A DNA stretch of 52,118 nt from an uncultured Flavobacteriales bacterium (GCA_937899835.1 CALCCE010000039.1:1-52118); one strand, 5' to 3'. Shown: positions 9,191-18,616, counted from the stretch's first letter. Notes: generated by a model not told the origin, from the letters alone. Made by a program: numbers and translations.

Positions 9191-12115
9191 ATGCCTATGC
9201 CTGCGCCTCAGTCGAATCCCATATTTGCCTTTTGGCAGTGGTTATCTGATCAAGGAATCAGCGAACTCACGCCTCAGCACCGTGCTACGCATATTCGGGT
9301 ATCCAACCGTATCGCGTTAGTCATTGGACTGCTGACGATTCCTTTTGTTTTCTATTTCAGCTTCTCGGTTTACAACAAGTTACTGATAGGCATCACCAGC
9401 TTGTTTTTTTTCCTGGTTTTGTCGAGCCTCCTCTTCAATCGGCTGCGCTGGTATTTCATGGGAAAAGTCATCCCGCTGATCATGCTGGAGTTGTCTATTT
9501 TCTCTGTTGCCTCGGTAACGGGCGTCAATTCAGGTTTTCAGTGGCTGTATGCACCTATTCTTTATGGATCAGTATTGTATTTTGGGGCCCGCGAACGCCA
9601 GTCGCTGGCATTGGTTTCTGGTTTGGCTGTTGTGCTCTACATTACGCTTGAACTGACAGACTATAGTCTTTTTCAAAACAATGTTTTTTCAGATAGAGTT
9701 GCCCGGTTTCTCAGTAGGGCCAATATGTTTTCCTCCTGCCTGATCTCCGTTGCGGTATCGTGGCTTTCTTTAGACATTACCCGAAAGCGAAGGGTTCAGC
9801 TTATAAAAGCTAAAGAAACCATTACAGCAGTTTTTGAACATAGTAACGATGCGATCTTTTTGGTTGACCCTGAGCGGCTAACCATCCTGGAGTGCAACCG
9901 CAAAGCACAAACCATGATGGATATTCATCAAAAAGAAAACATTATAGGTCGGTCATTGATTGAGTTCTGTGAAGAAATTCCTTCGCAGGATACCATGCGA
10001 TCCATAAAGAAACAGGTTTCTTTTGGCGGTTGGGAAGGAAAAGCCAAGTACCTGGGGGCAAACAATGTTCCTTTTTGGGGCAGTACTGCGATCAACGACT
10101 TGCAACTCGACCGGCGTTCGACCTACATGGTGCGCATTGCAGATGTGACAGAACTACAAGAGAGCCGCATTTCTTTGAAAAGGCAAGAAGTACAATTGAA
10201 GGAAGCGCTTCGCATGGCCCGAATGGGGAACAGCCTGATTGATACTAAAAACAATAAAATCTATTGGTCAGAATCGTTGCATGAAATTTTTGGCTTGCCC
10301 GAAGATTTTGAAATAACCCTTGAATCCTTTCGGCCGCTCGTTCACCCGGAGGATCGTGAAGCGACCATCAAGCAGTTATCCGAATCTTTTGCCCATCGAA
10401 AACCTTTCGAATTAGAATACCGTGCTTTCCGTAAAAACGATGGTCGTATGATCTATATCCACAGTTCTGGTAAGGCCATGTACGACCGGGGAGAAAATGC
10501 CCACTTGATGGTAGGGGTATTGCAAGATGTAACAGAGCAAAAAATGGCCGAAGAAGCCATTACAAATTCCAGGGATTTATTTGCCCTTTCGGTTCAGGCG
10601 ACCAATGATGGTATTTGGGACTGGAACCTGAAGACCAATGAAGTATACTTTTCGCCACGCTGGAAAGAGATGTTGGGCTACCAGGACCACGAATTGGACA
10701 ACACCATTCAAACCTGGGAACGGGTTATTTTTGATGATGACCTGGAAAAGGCGCGCCACATGATGGACGCCTACAACCAAGGTGCCACCAACGCATTTGA
10801 GATTGTGATCCGTTGCCACCACCGAAACGGAACGACTGCACACATTCTCAGCCGGGCCGTTCATTTGAAAAACGCCCAAGGAGAAGTAGTTCGAATGATT
10901 GGGGCACACACCGACATTACGCATCAAACAGTACACGAACAAGAACTTGAAAGTGCTCGGGATGCTGCTCAAAGAGCCAATCGCTTTAAGAGTACTTTCC
11001 TGGCCAACATGAGCCATGAGATTCGCACTCCAATTAACGGTATTCTTGGCTTTACCGACCTCCTGCTTAAAACCACTCCATCGAAGGAACAACGGGAGTA
11101 CCTTCAATATATCTACAGTTCGGGAGATACCTTATTACAATTGCTCAACGATATCCTTGACCTTAACAAGATTGAACAAGGGAAACTGGAGGTGGAAAAC
11201 ATTCACTTTAATTTCAGGAGCATGTTTTCCAAAACATTGCTTCCCTACCAGTACATGGCCCGGGAGAAAGGCTTGCAGTTCAACTATGCATTAGGGGAAG
11301 GGGTGCCTAAATACATCGTTGGTGACCCGGTGAGAATTCGACAAGTGTTGATCAACCTGATCAACAATGCCATCAAGTTTACCAATCAAGGACGGATAGA
11401 GGTGATACTGGATGCGGTGAATACACCAAACGGAAAACTGCAACTGGTTGGTACCGTAACCGATAGTGGCAATGGCATTCCGACAGCGGTACAGAACCAG
11501 ATTTTCGACAGCTTTACACAAGCCGACAACTCCATCACTCGTAAATATGGTGGTAGTGGATTGGGGCTAACCATTGTAAATCAACTGGTGAGCTTAATGG
11601 ATGGAAAAGTGGAGGTGCAAAGTCCGGTAGCCGATTTCACTGAAAAAGGCGGAACCCGATTTCGATTTAGCCTTCTGGTAGAGCAAGGAATGCATTCTGA
11701 GGTAGAAGACGACCAACGACATGTGGAGAAGAACGTGCGGTTCAACCGCTCCTGGCGCATATTGGTGGCTGAAGATAACAAGGTCAATCAACTGTTGGCT
11801 AAAAAAGTGCTGACGCAGCTCGGTGCAGAGGTAGATGTAGCCAACAACGGTGAAGAAAGCCTACAGATGATTCAATCCGGAGAGTTCGATGCGGTGATCA
11901 TGGACCTCCAAATGCCAATCATGGACGGCTATGAGGCTACCCGGCAAATTCTTAAAGTCTGCCCTGACTTACCGGTAATCGCACTTTCGGCCAATGTTTA
12001 CCGGGAAGATATTCAACGTTGTTTGGATGTTGGGATGGTGGACCATATTGCCAAACCTTTTTCCGAGAAAAGCATTTTCACCACCCTCCAACGGTGGTTG
12101 CCCATCAACCAATGA
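9191..12115 (+). CDS. Membrane hybrid sensor histidine kinase with three PAS domains and a receiver
   Basis: The 974-residue protein has, in order: about six membrane segments (residues 38-195), PAS-like domains at about 210-325, 340-450 and 458-580 (each ending in a DVTE or DITH type segment), a HisKA domain with phospho-accepting H609 (MSHEIRTP), an HATPase domain (N726 in the N box, DSGNGI at 758-763, GGSGLGL at 787-793), and a receiver domain with phospho-accepting D905 (VIMDLQMP), acidic pair E861-D862 and K955. All catalytic residues are present, so it should be active. No output response regulator lies nearby, making it an orphan hybrid kinase; partner and signal are unknown. ATG at 9191 was used; a second ATG two codons later is equally possible. 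Confidence 0.93.
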   Translation: MPMPAPQSNPIFAFWQWLSDQGISELTPQHRATHIRVSNRIALVIGLLTIPFVFYFSFSVYNKLLIGITSLFFFLVLSSLLFNRLRWYFMGKVIPLIMLELSIFSVASVTGVNSGFQWLYAPILYGSVLYFGARERQSLALVSGLAVVLYITLELTDYSLFQNNVFSDRVARFLSRANMFSSCLISVAVSWLSLDITRKRRVQLIKAKETITAVFEHSNDAIFLVDPERLTILECNRKAQTMMDIHQKENIIGRSLIEFCEEIPSQDTMRSIKKQVSFGGWEGKAKYLGANNVPFWGSTAINDLQLDRRSTYMVRIADVTELQESRISLKRQEVQLKEALRMARMGNSLIDTKNNKIYWSESLHEIFGLPEDFEITLESFRPLVHPEDREATIKQLSESFAHRKPFELEYRAFRKNDGRMIYIHSSGKAMYDRGENAHLMVGVLQDVTEQKMAEEAITNSRDLFALSVQATNDGIWDWNLKTNEVYFSPRWKEMLGYQDHELDNTIQTWERVIFDDDLEKARHMMDAYNQGATNAFEIVIRCHHRNGTTAHILSRAVHLKNAQGEVVRMIGAHTDITHQTVHEQELESARDAAQRANRFKSTFLANMSHEIRTPINGILGFTDLLLKTTPSKEQREYLQYIYSSGDTLLQLLNDILDLNKIEQGKLEVENIHFNFRSMFSKTLLPYQYMAREKGLQFNYALGEGVPKYIVGDPVRIRQVLINLINNAIKFTNQGRIEVILDAVNTPNGKLQLVGTVTDSGNGIPTAVQNQIFDSFTQADNSITRKYGGSGLGLTIVNQLVSLMDGKVEVQSPVADFTEKGGTRFRFSLLVEQGMHSEVEDDQRHVEKNVRFNRSWRILVAEDNKVNQLLAKKVLTQLGAEVDVANNGEESLQMIQSGEFDAVIMDLQMPIMDGYEATRQILKVCPDLPVIALSANVYREDIQRCLDVGMVDHIAKPFSEKSIFTTLQRWLPINQ

Positions 12116-12120
12116 CCTAC

Positions 12121-12149
12121 AAAAAAAGCCATCCTTCTCAGGATGGCTT
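12121..12149 (-). terminator. Intrinsic terminator of glmS
   Basis: A perfect 9-bp stem (AAGCCATCC at 12126-12134 with GGATGGCTT at 12141-12149) with a 6-base loop is followed, on the minus strand, by seven U residues (A run at 12121-12127). It lies 21 bases after the glmS stop and 10 bases after the kinase stop. The T tract is only on the minus side, so it mainly serves glmS, though the stem may also stop the kinase transcript. Confidence 0.85.
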
Positions 12150-12170
12150 CATACAGAAATGTATTCTTTT

Positions 12171-14009
12171 TTACTCTACCGTAACTGATTTTGCCAGGTT
12201 CCTCGGTTGATCCACATTGGCGCCACGAAGCACGGCGATGTGGTACGAAAGCAACTGCAATGGAATGGTCGATACCAAGGGCATCAACACCTCCTCTGTA
12301 GCTGGAATTTCAATGGTGTAGTCGGCGATTTCCTTCACCTCTTTGTCTCCTTCTGTGACCACAGCGATCACTACGCCTTTGCGGGTTTTAACCTCCTGAA
12401 TGTTGCTTACTACCTTTTCGTAAGAAGCTCCACGGGTAGCAATCACCACTACAGGCATTTCCTCGTCAATCAAGGCGATAGGACCGTGTTTCATTTCAGC
12501 GGCCGGATAACCTTCAGCGTGGATGTAAGATATTTCCTTCAGTTTCAATGCCCCTTCTAAAGCAACTGGAAAACTATAACCACGACCGAGGTAGAGGAAG
12601 TTTCTTGCGTTCATAAAAATGCCCGACAGGTACTTGATTTGGTCGTTGGTCTCCAATGCCTGGGTCACCTTTTGGGGAATCGAGTCGAGTTCAGTAAGCA
12701 GGTTGCGGTACTTCGATTTGGAAATGGTGCCTTTCTTTTGCGCAATGGAAAGCGCCATTAAGATCAATACGGTTACCTGGGCCGTAAATGCTTTAGTAGA
12801 TGCTACACCAATTTCTGGTCCGGCGTGGGTGTAGGATCCGGCATCAGTAGCCCTTGAAATGGACGATCCAACTACATTGCAAACTCCAATGATTGTGGCT
12901 CCTTTGGACTTGGCCAATTCGATGGCAGCCAACGTATCTGCCGTTTCTCCCGACTGGGAGATCGCAATCACCACATCAGATTCATAAATAATGGGATTCC
13001 GATACCGGAATTCAGAGGCGTACTCTACCTCTACCGGAATTCGGGCCAGGTCTTCAAAAAGGTATTCCCCAACCAGGCCTGCGTGCCAGGAAGTGCCACA
13101 CGCCACGAAAATAATGCGCTTGGCATTCAGAAATTTTTGTTCGTATTCTACGATTCCTCCTAAAGAAACAAGGCCTTTGCTCAATCGCAGTCGACCGCGC
13201 ATACTGTCCATAATCGACCGCGGTTGCTCGTATATTTCCTTGAGCATAAAGTGGTCGAAGCCACCCTTTTCAAGTGCCTCAAGGTGGAGTTCTAACTCTT
13301 GGATATAAGGTGTTTTTTTCTTGTTGCGAATGTTGAACAAGCGCATCTCTTCTCCCCTTTCGAGGATGGCAATCTCTTCGTCTTCGAGGTAAACCACGTT
13401 CTTAGTATACTCCACAATCGGAGTACCATCAGAGGCAACAAAAAATTCGCCCTTGCCCAAACCGATCACCAGCGGACTGCTTTTACGTGCGGCAATCATT
13501 TTGTCGGGTTCCGACTTGGACATTACCACGATCGCATAGGCGCCAACTACCTCGCTCAGTGCTTTACGGACGGCTTCACCAACTGAAACTTTTTCTTTCA
13601 ATCGAATTTCCTCGATCAGGTTCACCAATACTTCGGTATCGGTTTCTGAACGAAACTCGTAGCCGCGCTTGACCAACTCTTTCCGTAATGGACCGTAATT
13701 TTCAATGATCCCATTGTGAATCAAAATCAAATCCCCGGACTGCGATACATGCGGGTGTGCATTGGTATCGTTGGGCTCTCCGTGGGTAGCCCAACGGGTA
13801 TGGCCGATTCCGGCAGTTCCGGTAATGTCTTGTTCACCTACGTGAGATTCAAGGTCGGCGACCTTGCCTTTGCATTTGTACAAACGGATATCTCCGTTCA
13901 TCAAGCCCACTCCTGAACTATCATAGCCCCGGTACTCCAGGCGTTTTAGTCCTTTTATCAATACCGGATAGGCTTCACGTTCGCCTAAATATGCAACAAT
14001 TCCGCACAT
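12171..14009 (-). CDS. glmS: Glutamine-fructose-6-phosphate aminotransferase (isomerizing)
   Basis: GlmS makes glucosamine 6-phosphate from fructose 6-phosphate and glutamine, the first committed step to peptidoglycan and LPS amino sugars. The 612-residue protein begins MCGIVAYLGE, where Cys2 is the N-terminal nucleophile of the glutaminase after Met removal. The glutaminase half (1-240) has RLEYRGYDSSG, GHTRWATHG and HNGIIENY. Two SIS domains (about 285-605) bind the sugar phosphate, with CGTSWHAG and SQSGETADT, and the C-terminus ends NLAKSVTVE, the family ending. It is the last gene of the glgA-like/DUF4270/glmS operon (12-base gap upstream) and is followed by a strong terminator. No ribozyme or riboswitch is visible before it. 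Confidence 0.98.
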   Translation of the reverse strand: MCGIVAYLGEREAYPVLIKGLKRLEYRGYDSSGVGLMNGDIRLYKCKGKVADLESHVGEQDITGTAGIGHTRWATHGEPNDTNAHPHVSQSGDLILIHNGIIENYGPLRKELVKRGYEFRSETDTEVLVNLIEEIRLKEKVSVGEAVRKALSEVVGAYAIVVMSKSEPDKMIAARKSSPLVIGLGKGEFFVASDGTPIVEYTKNVVYLEDEEIAILERGEEMRLFNIRNKKKTPYIQELELHLEALEKGGFDHFMLKEIYEQPRSIMDSMRGRLRLSKGLVSLGGIVEYEQKFLNAKRIIFVACGTSWHAGLVGEYLFEDLARIPVEVEYASEFRYRNPIIYESDVVIAISQSGETADTLAAIELAKSKGATIIGVCNVVGSSISRATDAGSYTHAGPEIGVASTKAFTAQVTVLILMALSIAQKKGTISKSKYRNLLTELDSIPQKVTQALETNDQIKYLSGIFMNARNFLYLGRGYSFPVALEGALKLKEISYIHAEGYPAAEMKHGPIALIDEEMPVVVIATRGASYEKVVSNIQEVKTRKGVVIAVVTEGDKEVKEIADYTIEIPATEEVLMPLVSTIPLQLLSYHIAVLRGANVDQPRNLAKSVTVE

Positions 14010-14021
14010 AGCTTTCGATCC

Positions 14022-15362
14022 TTAGATTGGTGTAAATGAGATGGTAAGGGTAACTGGTTGGTCTGGGTCTTTCAATCCTTTTAAAATGGTTCGGTTGGCA
14101 TTCACTGAGCCCCCACCGGGCACCAAAAACAAACCGTAGTTGTATTCACCGCCATCAAGGTGCGTGTTAAGCAATTCCTGAACATGGCGGGTAATGTTAA
14201 AGGTATAATTTAGACTGTCGGTATCCAATGTTCCGCCAAAATGCCCTTCAAGTTCAATGAGCTGATCCAATACAAAGTCTGTGGTGCCGTCTTCGGTGAT
14301 TCGAGCCAAAAACAACTGTTCGTGGGCTGGAAAGTCTTCAGTAGTGTTGTCTTCTACATAAAAGGAAATTTCCGCCTTGTTGACAATGATCGGACCGTTG
14401 GCTACTAAATCTTCGATATCGGGAAAATCGATGCGCGACTTTAACCCGGCCATGGAGTGAACGTAAAGGTTGTCGTCTCCCATGTCTACCGCATCGATAA
14501 ATGGCAAAACGGTTCCTACGGTATAGTCATGAATGAATTCGGAATAACGGGCACTCGAATCATTGATCAGGAAATCCAGCGATAGCGTGTCATCATCTAC
14601 TGTATTTCGATAATAGAGGGTCATTCGTGAAAATGAACTCGATGGATTGACGGACAAAATGGAGGCCGCCGGCTGGCCGTTGTCAATGGTAGTGACATAC
14701 AGCCCTTTCAAGTGGTTTTGGAAAGAAGGAATATCATCGTAAATATTACTCCCCGATTCCAGGAGTTTGGTCCGCATATAAGCAACGTCTAACGGAATAC
14801 GTAGTTGAGGCGCTTCCCGCGCTCCATTAACAGTAACACTGTCTAAAAACTGCGGCAAATGATTGTCCAAAGCACCAATTTCAACTGCGGCTACTTGCGG
14901 AGCGCGATTGAACTGATAATCGTCTTCGATGCTGAGGTTTTCGGTTACTTCAAACACCCGAAAACTTAAGGGTACCGTCACATCCCCGTAAGCATTGGCA
15001 GTATAGGCCAAAGAGAGGATGACTGAATCGACCACCAGGTCATTCACATTGGAGAGATCGATGGCATTAGAAAGTTCCAGCTGAGTGATGAGACTGGATT
15101 GGTGGTCGCCAAAAACCGGATCGGAAACACGACCGATCAAGTTGATCGACCGTCCGTCGGTCCAAAGTGAGTCTTCTTGCTCTGTGAAAGCTTCAACGGT
15201 CAAACTATCAACTACAATGCCGATTTGACCATCTACAGGCTGTACTTCCAAGCCCAATTCTTTGTCGTCTTTGCACGAAGAAAGGGCAAGGACAAAAACG
15301 AAGTAAAAGAGAACGGTCCCGATAAATCGGGACCGTGGTCTTAAAAAATGATATTTGGTCAT
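14022..15362 (-). CDS. DUF4270 family surface lipoprotein
   Basis: The 446-residue protein starts with a lipoprotein signal peptide: Arg-rich n-region, hydrophobic segment IGTVLFYFVFVLALSS, then Cys30 followed by KDDKEL. A Lys-Asp-Asp run just after the lipid Cys resembles the surface-export signal described for Bacteroidota lipoproteins. The rest is beta-rich and matches my recollection of DUF4270 proteins (LGLEVQPVDG near the N-terminus, a late TFNITRHVQELLN segment, and LKGLKDPDQPVTLTISFTPI at the end). Function is unknown. The gene sits 4 bases after the glgA-like gene and 12 before glmS, a linkage I recall from other Bacteroidota, suggesting an envelope or polysaccharide role. A perfect 11-bp inverted repeat lies inside codons 9-17. 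Confidence 0.85.
   Translation of the reverse strand: MTKYHFLRPRSRFIGTVLFYFVFVLALSSCKDDKELGLEVQPVDGQIGIVVDSLTVEAFTEQEDSLWTDGRSINLIGRVSDPVFGDHQSSLITQLELSNAIDLSNVNDLVVDSVILSLAYTANAYGDVTVPLSFRVFEVTENLSIEDDYQFNRAPQVAAVEIGALDNHLPQFLDSVTVNGAREAPQLRIPLDVAYMRTKLLESGSNIYDDIPSFQNHLKGLYVTTIDNGQPAASILSVNPSSSFSRMTLYYRNTVDDDTLSLDFLINDSSARYSEFIHDYTVGTVLPFIDAVDMGDDNLYVHSMAGLKSRIDFPDIEDLVANGPIIVNKAEISFYVEDNTTEDFPAHEQLFLARITEDGTTDFVLDQLIELEGHFGGTLDTDSLNYTFNITRHVQELLNTHLDGGEYNYGLFLVPGGGSVNANRTILKGLKDPDQPVTLTISFTPI
15313..15336 (-). other. Perfect 11-bp inverted repeat inside the DUF4270 signal-peptide codons
   Basis: ACGGTCCCGAT (15313-15323) pairs with ATCGGGACCGT (15326-15336) across two bases, giving at least a 10-bp stem with a tetraloop in RNA. 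On the minus strand it begins about 31 bases after the glgA-like stop and is followed by a T-rich stretch (TTCTCTTTTACTTCG). It could attenuate transcription between glgA-like and DUF4270 or limit DUF4270 translation. Confidence 0.6.
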
Positions 15363-15366
15363 TCTA

Positions 15367-16194
15367 TCAGTCTACCAAAATGGAATTTTCTTCCAGAACC
15401 TCATCGTAAAAGCTTGAATAAGCATCGATGTAGGTTTCCGGGTTGTGGTATCCGAGGTTTGGCTTGTTAAGGCCTTCCACGAATTTTTGCAACTCGGGAT
15501 CGATATTTTCACTGCCCTGAATAAAGGCATCCGACATGGATGCACCAAGGCGGTGAAGGTTGTTCAGGTCGGGAGTACGAATCAGGTCCACATCGTTTTC
15601 GCTGATGCCTTCGTGAATTACCTTGTTGGCAAAATTGCTGTTCAAGGTACCATCGAATCCTTTGTCGTACATCGAGTAAATGACTTTGGATTCAGAAAAC
15701 ATCGGATCGTCTTTGTAAGACCTTTTGAGGTAAAGCGGAAGCACCGCCGTCATCCAACCATGACAGTGAATGATATCGGGCGCCCAGCCTAATTTTTTAA
15801 CGGTTTCCAACACTCCGCGGCAGAAAAAGATCGACCGCTCGTCGTTGTCTTCAAAGAACGTTCCTTCTTTGTCGGTAAGAACGGCCTTCCGCTGAAAATA
15901 TTCCTCATTGTCGATAAAATATACCTGCATGCGGGCAGGCTGGATGGAAGCAACTTTAATGATCAGTGGGTGATCGGAATCATCAATGATCAGGTTCATT
16001 CCAGAGAGTCGTATCACCTCGTGCAATTGGTGCCTTCTTTCGTTGATCGTACCAAAGCGAGGCATAAACGTGCGAATTTCTTTTCCTTTTTCCTGAATAC
16101 CCTGGGGGAGATTTCTACCGATAGAAGACATTTCTGATTCCGGCAGATAGGGCATAATCTCTTGTGATACAAAAAGAACTCTGGCTTTTCTCAT
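15367..16194 (-). CDS. Short glycogen/starch-synthase-like protein (GT5 N-terminal domain only)
   Basis: The 275-residue protein matches only the N-terminal half of GT5 glycogen synthases: RKARVLFVSQEIMPYLPESE, then DNDERSIFFCRGVLETVKKL, then WAPDIIHCHGWMTAVLPLYL. Full enzymes have about 470-530 residues and a second Rossmann domain with the catalytic E-x7-E motif; that half is missing, and the stop is followed directly by the next gene. The KTGGL motif that binds ADP-glucose near the N-terminus is also replaced (LPESEMSSIG). Glucan synthesis is therefore unlikely. I recall similar short proteins next to panC in many Bacteroidota, so this is probably a conserved repurposed protein, not a decayed gene. 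It heads the operon with DUF4270 and glmS and has a clear promoter. Confidence 0.85.
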   Translation of the reverse strand: MRKARVLFVSQEIMPYLPESEMSSIGRNLPQGIQEKGKEIRTFMPRFGTINERRHQLHEVIRLSGMNLIIDDSDHPLIIKVASIQPARMQVYFIDNEEYFQRKAVLTDKEGTFFEDNDERSIFFCRGVLETVKKLGWAPDIIHCHGWMTAVLPLYLKRSYKDDPMFSESKVIYSMYDKGFDGTLNSNFANKVIHEGISENDVDLIRTPDLNNLHRLGASMSDAFIQGSENIDPELQKFVEGLNKPNLGYHNPETYIDAYSSFYDEVLEENSILVD

Positions 16195-16221
16195 ACAGCA
16201 CGATTTATATTAAAATTCGCA

Positions 16222-16252
16222 CAAAATTAGCAAAATTTATGCGGTTTTTCAA
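16222..16252 (-). promoter_or_regulatory. Bacteroidota-type promoter of the glgA-like/DUF4270/glmS operon
   Basis: On the minus strand TTG (16252-16250) is followed after 20 bases by TAATTTTG (16229-16222), matching the -33/-7 consensus TTTG-N19-21-TAnnTTTG. Transcription would begin near 16215, about 20 bases before the start codon at 16194. Confidence 0.65.
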
Positions 16253-16261
16253 CTTTTCGTA

Positions 16262-16269
16262 TAGCTTTG
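16262..16269 (+). promoter_or_regulatory. Candidate -7 element of the panC promoter
   Basis: TAGCTTTG matches TAnnTTTG and lies about 70 bases before panC in the divergent intergenic region. No clear TTG stands at the -33 position, so support is moderate. Confidence 0.45.
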
Positions 16270-16337
16270 CCGGTTTGGGTTATCCCGAATCTGACGTATT
16301 TCTTCCCTTCGTTTTAGCCTACTAAGCCATTGATTTT

Positions 16338-17192
16338 ATGCGCGTTGTTTCAACCAGAATCGAACTGCGTGAATGGAAACGAGCCCACCTCAAAAAAGGA
16401 CAGAGCATTGGCTTTGTCCCCACCATGGGAGCGCTTCACCAGGGGCATCTTTCTTTGGTGGAGCAAGCCTTGAAGGAAAATGACTTTGGCGCTTGCTCCA
16501 TTTTTGTCAACCCTACTCAATTCAACAACCCAGAGGATTTAGAAAATTATCCTCGCACCATGGAAGAAGACCTTGCCATGTTGGAATCCATAGGATGCCA
16601 TTTGGTTTTTGCACCTCCGGTGACTGAAATGTATCCCGAAGGAGAAGACCAAAGCCGCTACGAGGTGCATTACGGCCACCTCGAAACCATTATGGAGGGC
16701 CAGTTTCGCCCAGGTCACTTTCGAGGAGTGGGCCTCATCGTGGGCAAGCTCTTTGATCTGATAGAACCACAACGGGCTTATTTTGGAGAAAAAGACTACC
16801 AGCAGCTGTTGGTAGTCCGCAAGTTGGTAGACACCTTACACCAACCCGTTGAAGTAATTGGCTGCCCGATAGTGCGGGAATCTGACGGTTTGGCGATGAG
16901 TTCCCGCAACCTGAGGCTGAACACGCAGCAGCGCGATAAAGCAGACTTCATCTACCAGAGTTTGCGCAAAGCCAAAAATCACCTGGTCGGTTCCACGGTT
17001 TCCGAGACAGAAGCCCTGGTGAAGGAGCACTTTACGAGCCAGCAGGATTTTGAGTTGGAATACTTCATCATTGCCGATGCCAACAGCCTGGAAACGCCCG
17101 ATTCTGATCATCCGAAAAGTCCCTTAGTAGGTTGTATTTCAGCCTTTGCCGGGCCGGTTCGGCTCATCGACAATATGATATTATTTCCATAA
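16338..17192 (+). CDS. panC: Pantoate-beta-alanine ligase (pantothenate synthetase)
   Basis: PanC joins pantoate and beta-alanine with ATP to give pantothenate, the coenzyme A precursor. The 284-residue protein has the nucleotidyltransferase motifs [18 protein letters not shown] (about 27-44, GxLHxGH type), [35 protein letters not shown] and the KMSKS-like MSSRN. Length is normal. It is followed after 10 bases by panD, which supplies its beta-alanine substrate. It diverges from the glgA-like operon across 143 bases that contain promoter boxes in both directions. Confidence 0.97.
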   Translation: MRVVSTRIELREWKRAHLKKGQSIGFVPTMGALHQGHLSLVEQALKENDFGACSIFVNPTQFNNPEDLENYPRTMEEDLAMLESIGCHLVFAPPVTEMYPEGEDQSRYEVHYGHLETIMEGQFRPGHFRGVGLIVGKLFDLIEPQRAYFGEKDYQQLLVVRKLVDTLHQPVEVIGCPIVRESDGLAMSSRNLRLNTQQRDKADFIYQSLRKAKNHLVGSTVSETEALVKEHFTSQQDFELEYFIIADANSLETPDSDHPKSPLVGCISAFAGPVRLIDNMILFP

Positions 17193-17202
17193 TTTTGACG
17201 CC

Positions 17203-17556
17203 ATGCAGATAACCGTGATGAAATCGAAAATCCATCGCGTAAGGGTGACAGAGGCCGATTTAAACTACATTGGCAGCATCACTATTGACGAAGATTTAAT
17301 GGATGCCGCCGACCTCATTGAAGGAGAAAAAGTGCAGATCGTCAACATCAACAACGGGGAGCGGTTGGAAACTTACGTTATTAAAGGCCAACGCGCTTCT
17401 GGTGAAATTTGCCTCAACGGTCCGGCAGCTCGCCGGGTGGCAGTGGGAGACATCATTATCATCATCGCCTACGGCATCATGGACCAGGCGGAAGCCAAAA
17501 CCTTTCGTCCTACCATCGTGTTTCCAGATGAAACTTCCAACGCCTTAAAAGTCTGA
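17203..17556 (+). CDS. panD: Aspartate 1-decarboxylase
   Basis: PanD decarboxylates aspartate to beta-alanine for pantothenate synthesis. The 117-residue proenzyme has the self-processing site YIGSITI: cleavage between Gly24 and Ser25 would create the pyruvoyl group, at the same position as in E. coli. Other family segments are [37 protein letters not shown] and [13 protein letters not shown] at 17203 is chosen because [12 protein letters not shown] has the usual length before the cleavage site. It lies 10 bases after panC, in one operon. Confidence 0.97.
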   Translation: MQITVMKSKIHRVRVTEADLNYIGSITIDEDLMDAADLIEGEKVQIVNINNGERLETYVIKGQRASGEICLNGPAARRVAVGDIIIIIAYGIMDQAEAKTFRPTIVFPDETSNALKV

Positions 17557-17560
17557 TTGC

Positions 17561-18616
17561 TTGAAGAAAAAGCTGATTTCCCTGCTCAAGGTAGTGGTAC
17601 CTCTACTGTTAGGTGTGGGCCTTACCTGGTACATTTACCAAGACCTTTCGGAAGAAGACAAAGCTCAGGTTTTCGAATCGCTACGCATTGCGGATTACAG
17701 CTGGATTGCATTTTCCATATTGTTTGCCATACTGAGTCACCTCAGCCGTGGTTGGCGCTGGAAATACACCCTTGAACCGCTCGACATGCGGCCCAAGTTT
17801 CTCAACAACTTCTTTTCGGTAATGATCGGCTACATCGCCAACCTGGCTTTTCCCCGCTTGGGGGAAGCTTCGCGGTGTGCAGCCCTGGCCCGTTACGAAA
17901 ACCTCCCTTTCAACAAACTCTTTGGGACGGTGATTGCCGAACGCGTTGCCGATTTTGCGATTCTTCTCAGTTTAATTGCCGGCGTAATCTTGTTTCAACT
18001 GGACAAGATCAACGAGATCATGAGCCAACCGGTGAAAGATATATTGGGCGAAAGTGCCGACCCCGCCACTGCAGACCAAACCATGAAAGAGTTGTTGCTG
18101 GACAAAATTCCTCCAACCTGGGTATTGATTCTTCTGGCCATAGGAGGTATCGTGGGTTTGGTGGTATTGATTCGCTTTTTGCGCAGTTCACAGCAAGGTA
18201 TCGCTCTAAAGGTGCGCGACTTCATCGGCGGTCTTTTGGACGGTTTGAAGAGTATTTTGGTGATGCGGCAACGTTGGAGCTTTATTGGCCACACCTTTTT
18301 CATCTGGCTCATGTATATTCTGATGTTTTACGTGAGTTTTTTCAGCCTGCCAGGCACCAGCAACGTACCGCTGGCCGGTGTGATCACCGCTTTTGTAATG
18401 GGCGGCATTAGCATTGTGGTGGTACAAGGTGGCTTGGGAGTGTATCCGGCCATTGTGGCCGCCACCTTACAACTGTATGGAGTGGATCTGCCCATCGGAT
18501 TTGCCTTTGGCTGGATCATGTGGGCCGCCCAAACCGTGATGATCCTCGTACTCGGTGGCGCCTCTTTTCCAGGAATGGCGCTCTACAATAAAAAGCCGGC
18601 ACATGGCGGGGCTTGA
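17561..18616 (+). CDS. Flippase-like integral membrane protein (lysylphosphatidylglycerol synthase TM family)
   Basis: The 351-residue protein has about seven to eight hydrophobic segments and matches the flippase-like (UPF0104/YbhN, MprF N-terminal) family: LSRGWRWKYTLEPL, then FFSVMIGYIANLAFPRLGEASRCAALARYE, and the later VMGGISIVVVQGGLGVYPAIV. In MprF this domain flips aminoacylated lipids; stand-alone members are of uncertain function, with lipid or glycan-carrier transport a fair guess. It lacks the aminoacyl-transferase domain. The only sensible start is TTG at 17561, 4 bases after panD: no in-frame ATG precedes the hydrophobic N-terminus. Its end overlaps the rfaE2 gene by 14 bases. 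Confidence 0.82.
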   Translation: MKKKLISLLKVVVPLLLGVGLTWYIYQDLSEEDKAQVFESLRIADYSWIAFSILFAILSHLSRGWRWKYTLEPLDMRPKFLNNFFSVMIGYIANLAFPRLGEASRCAALARYENLPFNKLFGTVIAERVADFAILLSLIAGVILFQLDKINEIMSQPVKDILGESADPATADQTMKELLLDKIPPTWVLILLAIGGIVGLVVLIRFLRSSQQGIALKVRDFIGGLLDGLKSILVMRQRWSFIGHTFFIWLMYILMFYVSFFSLPGTSNVPLAGVITAFVMGGISIVVVQGGLGVYPAIVAATLQLYGVDLPIGFAFGWIMWAAQTVMILVLGGASFPGMALYNKKPAHGGA

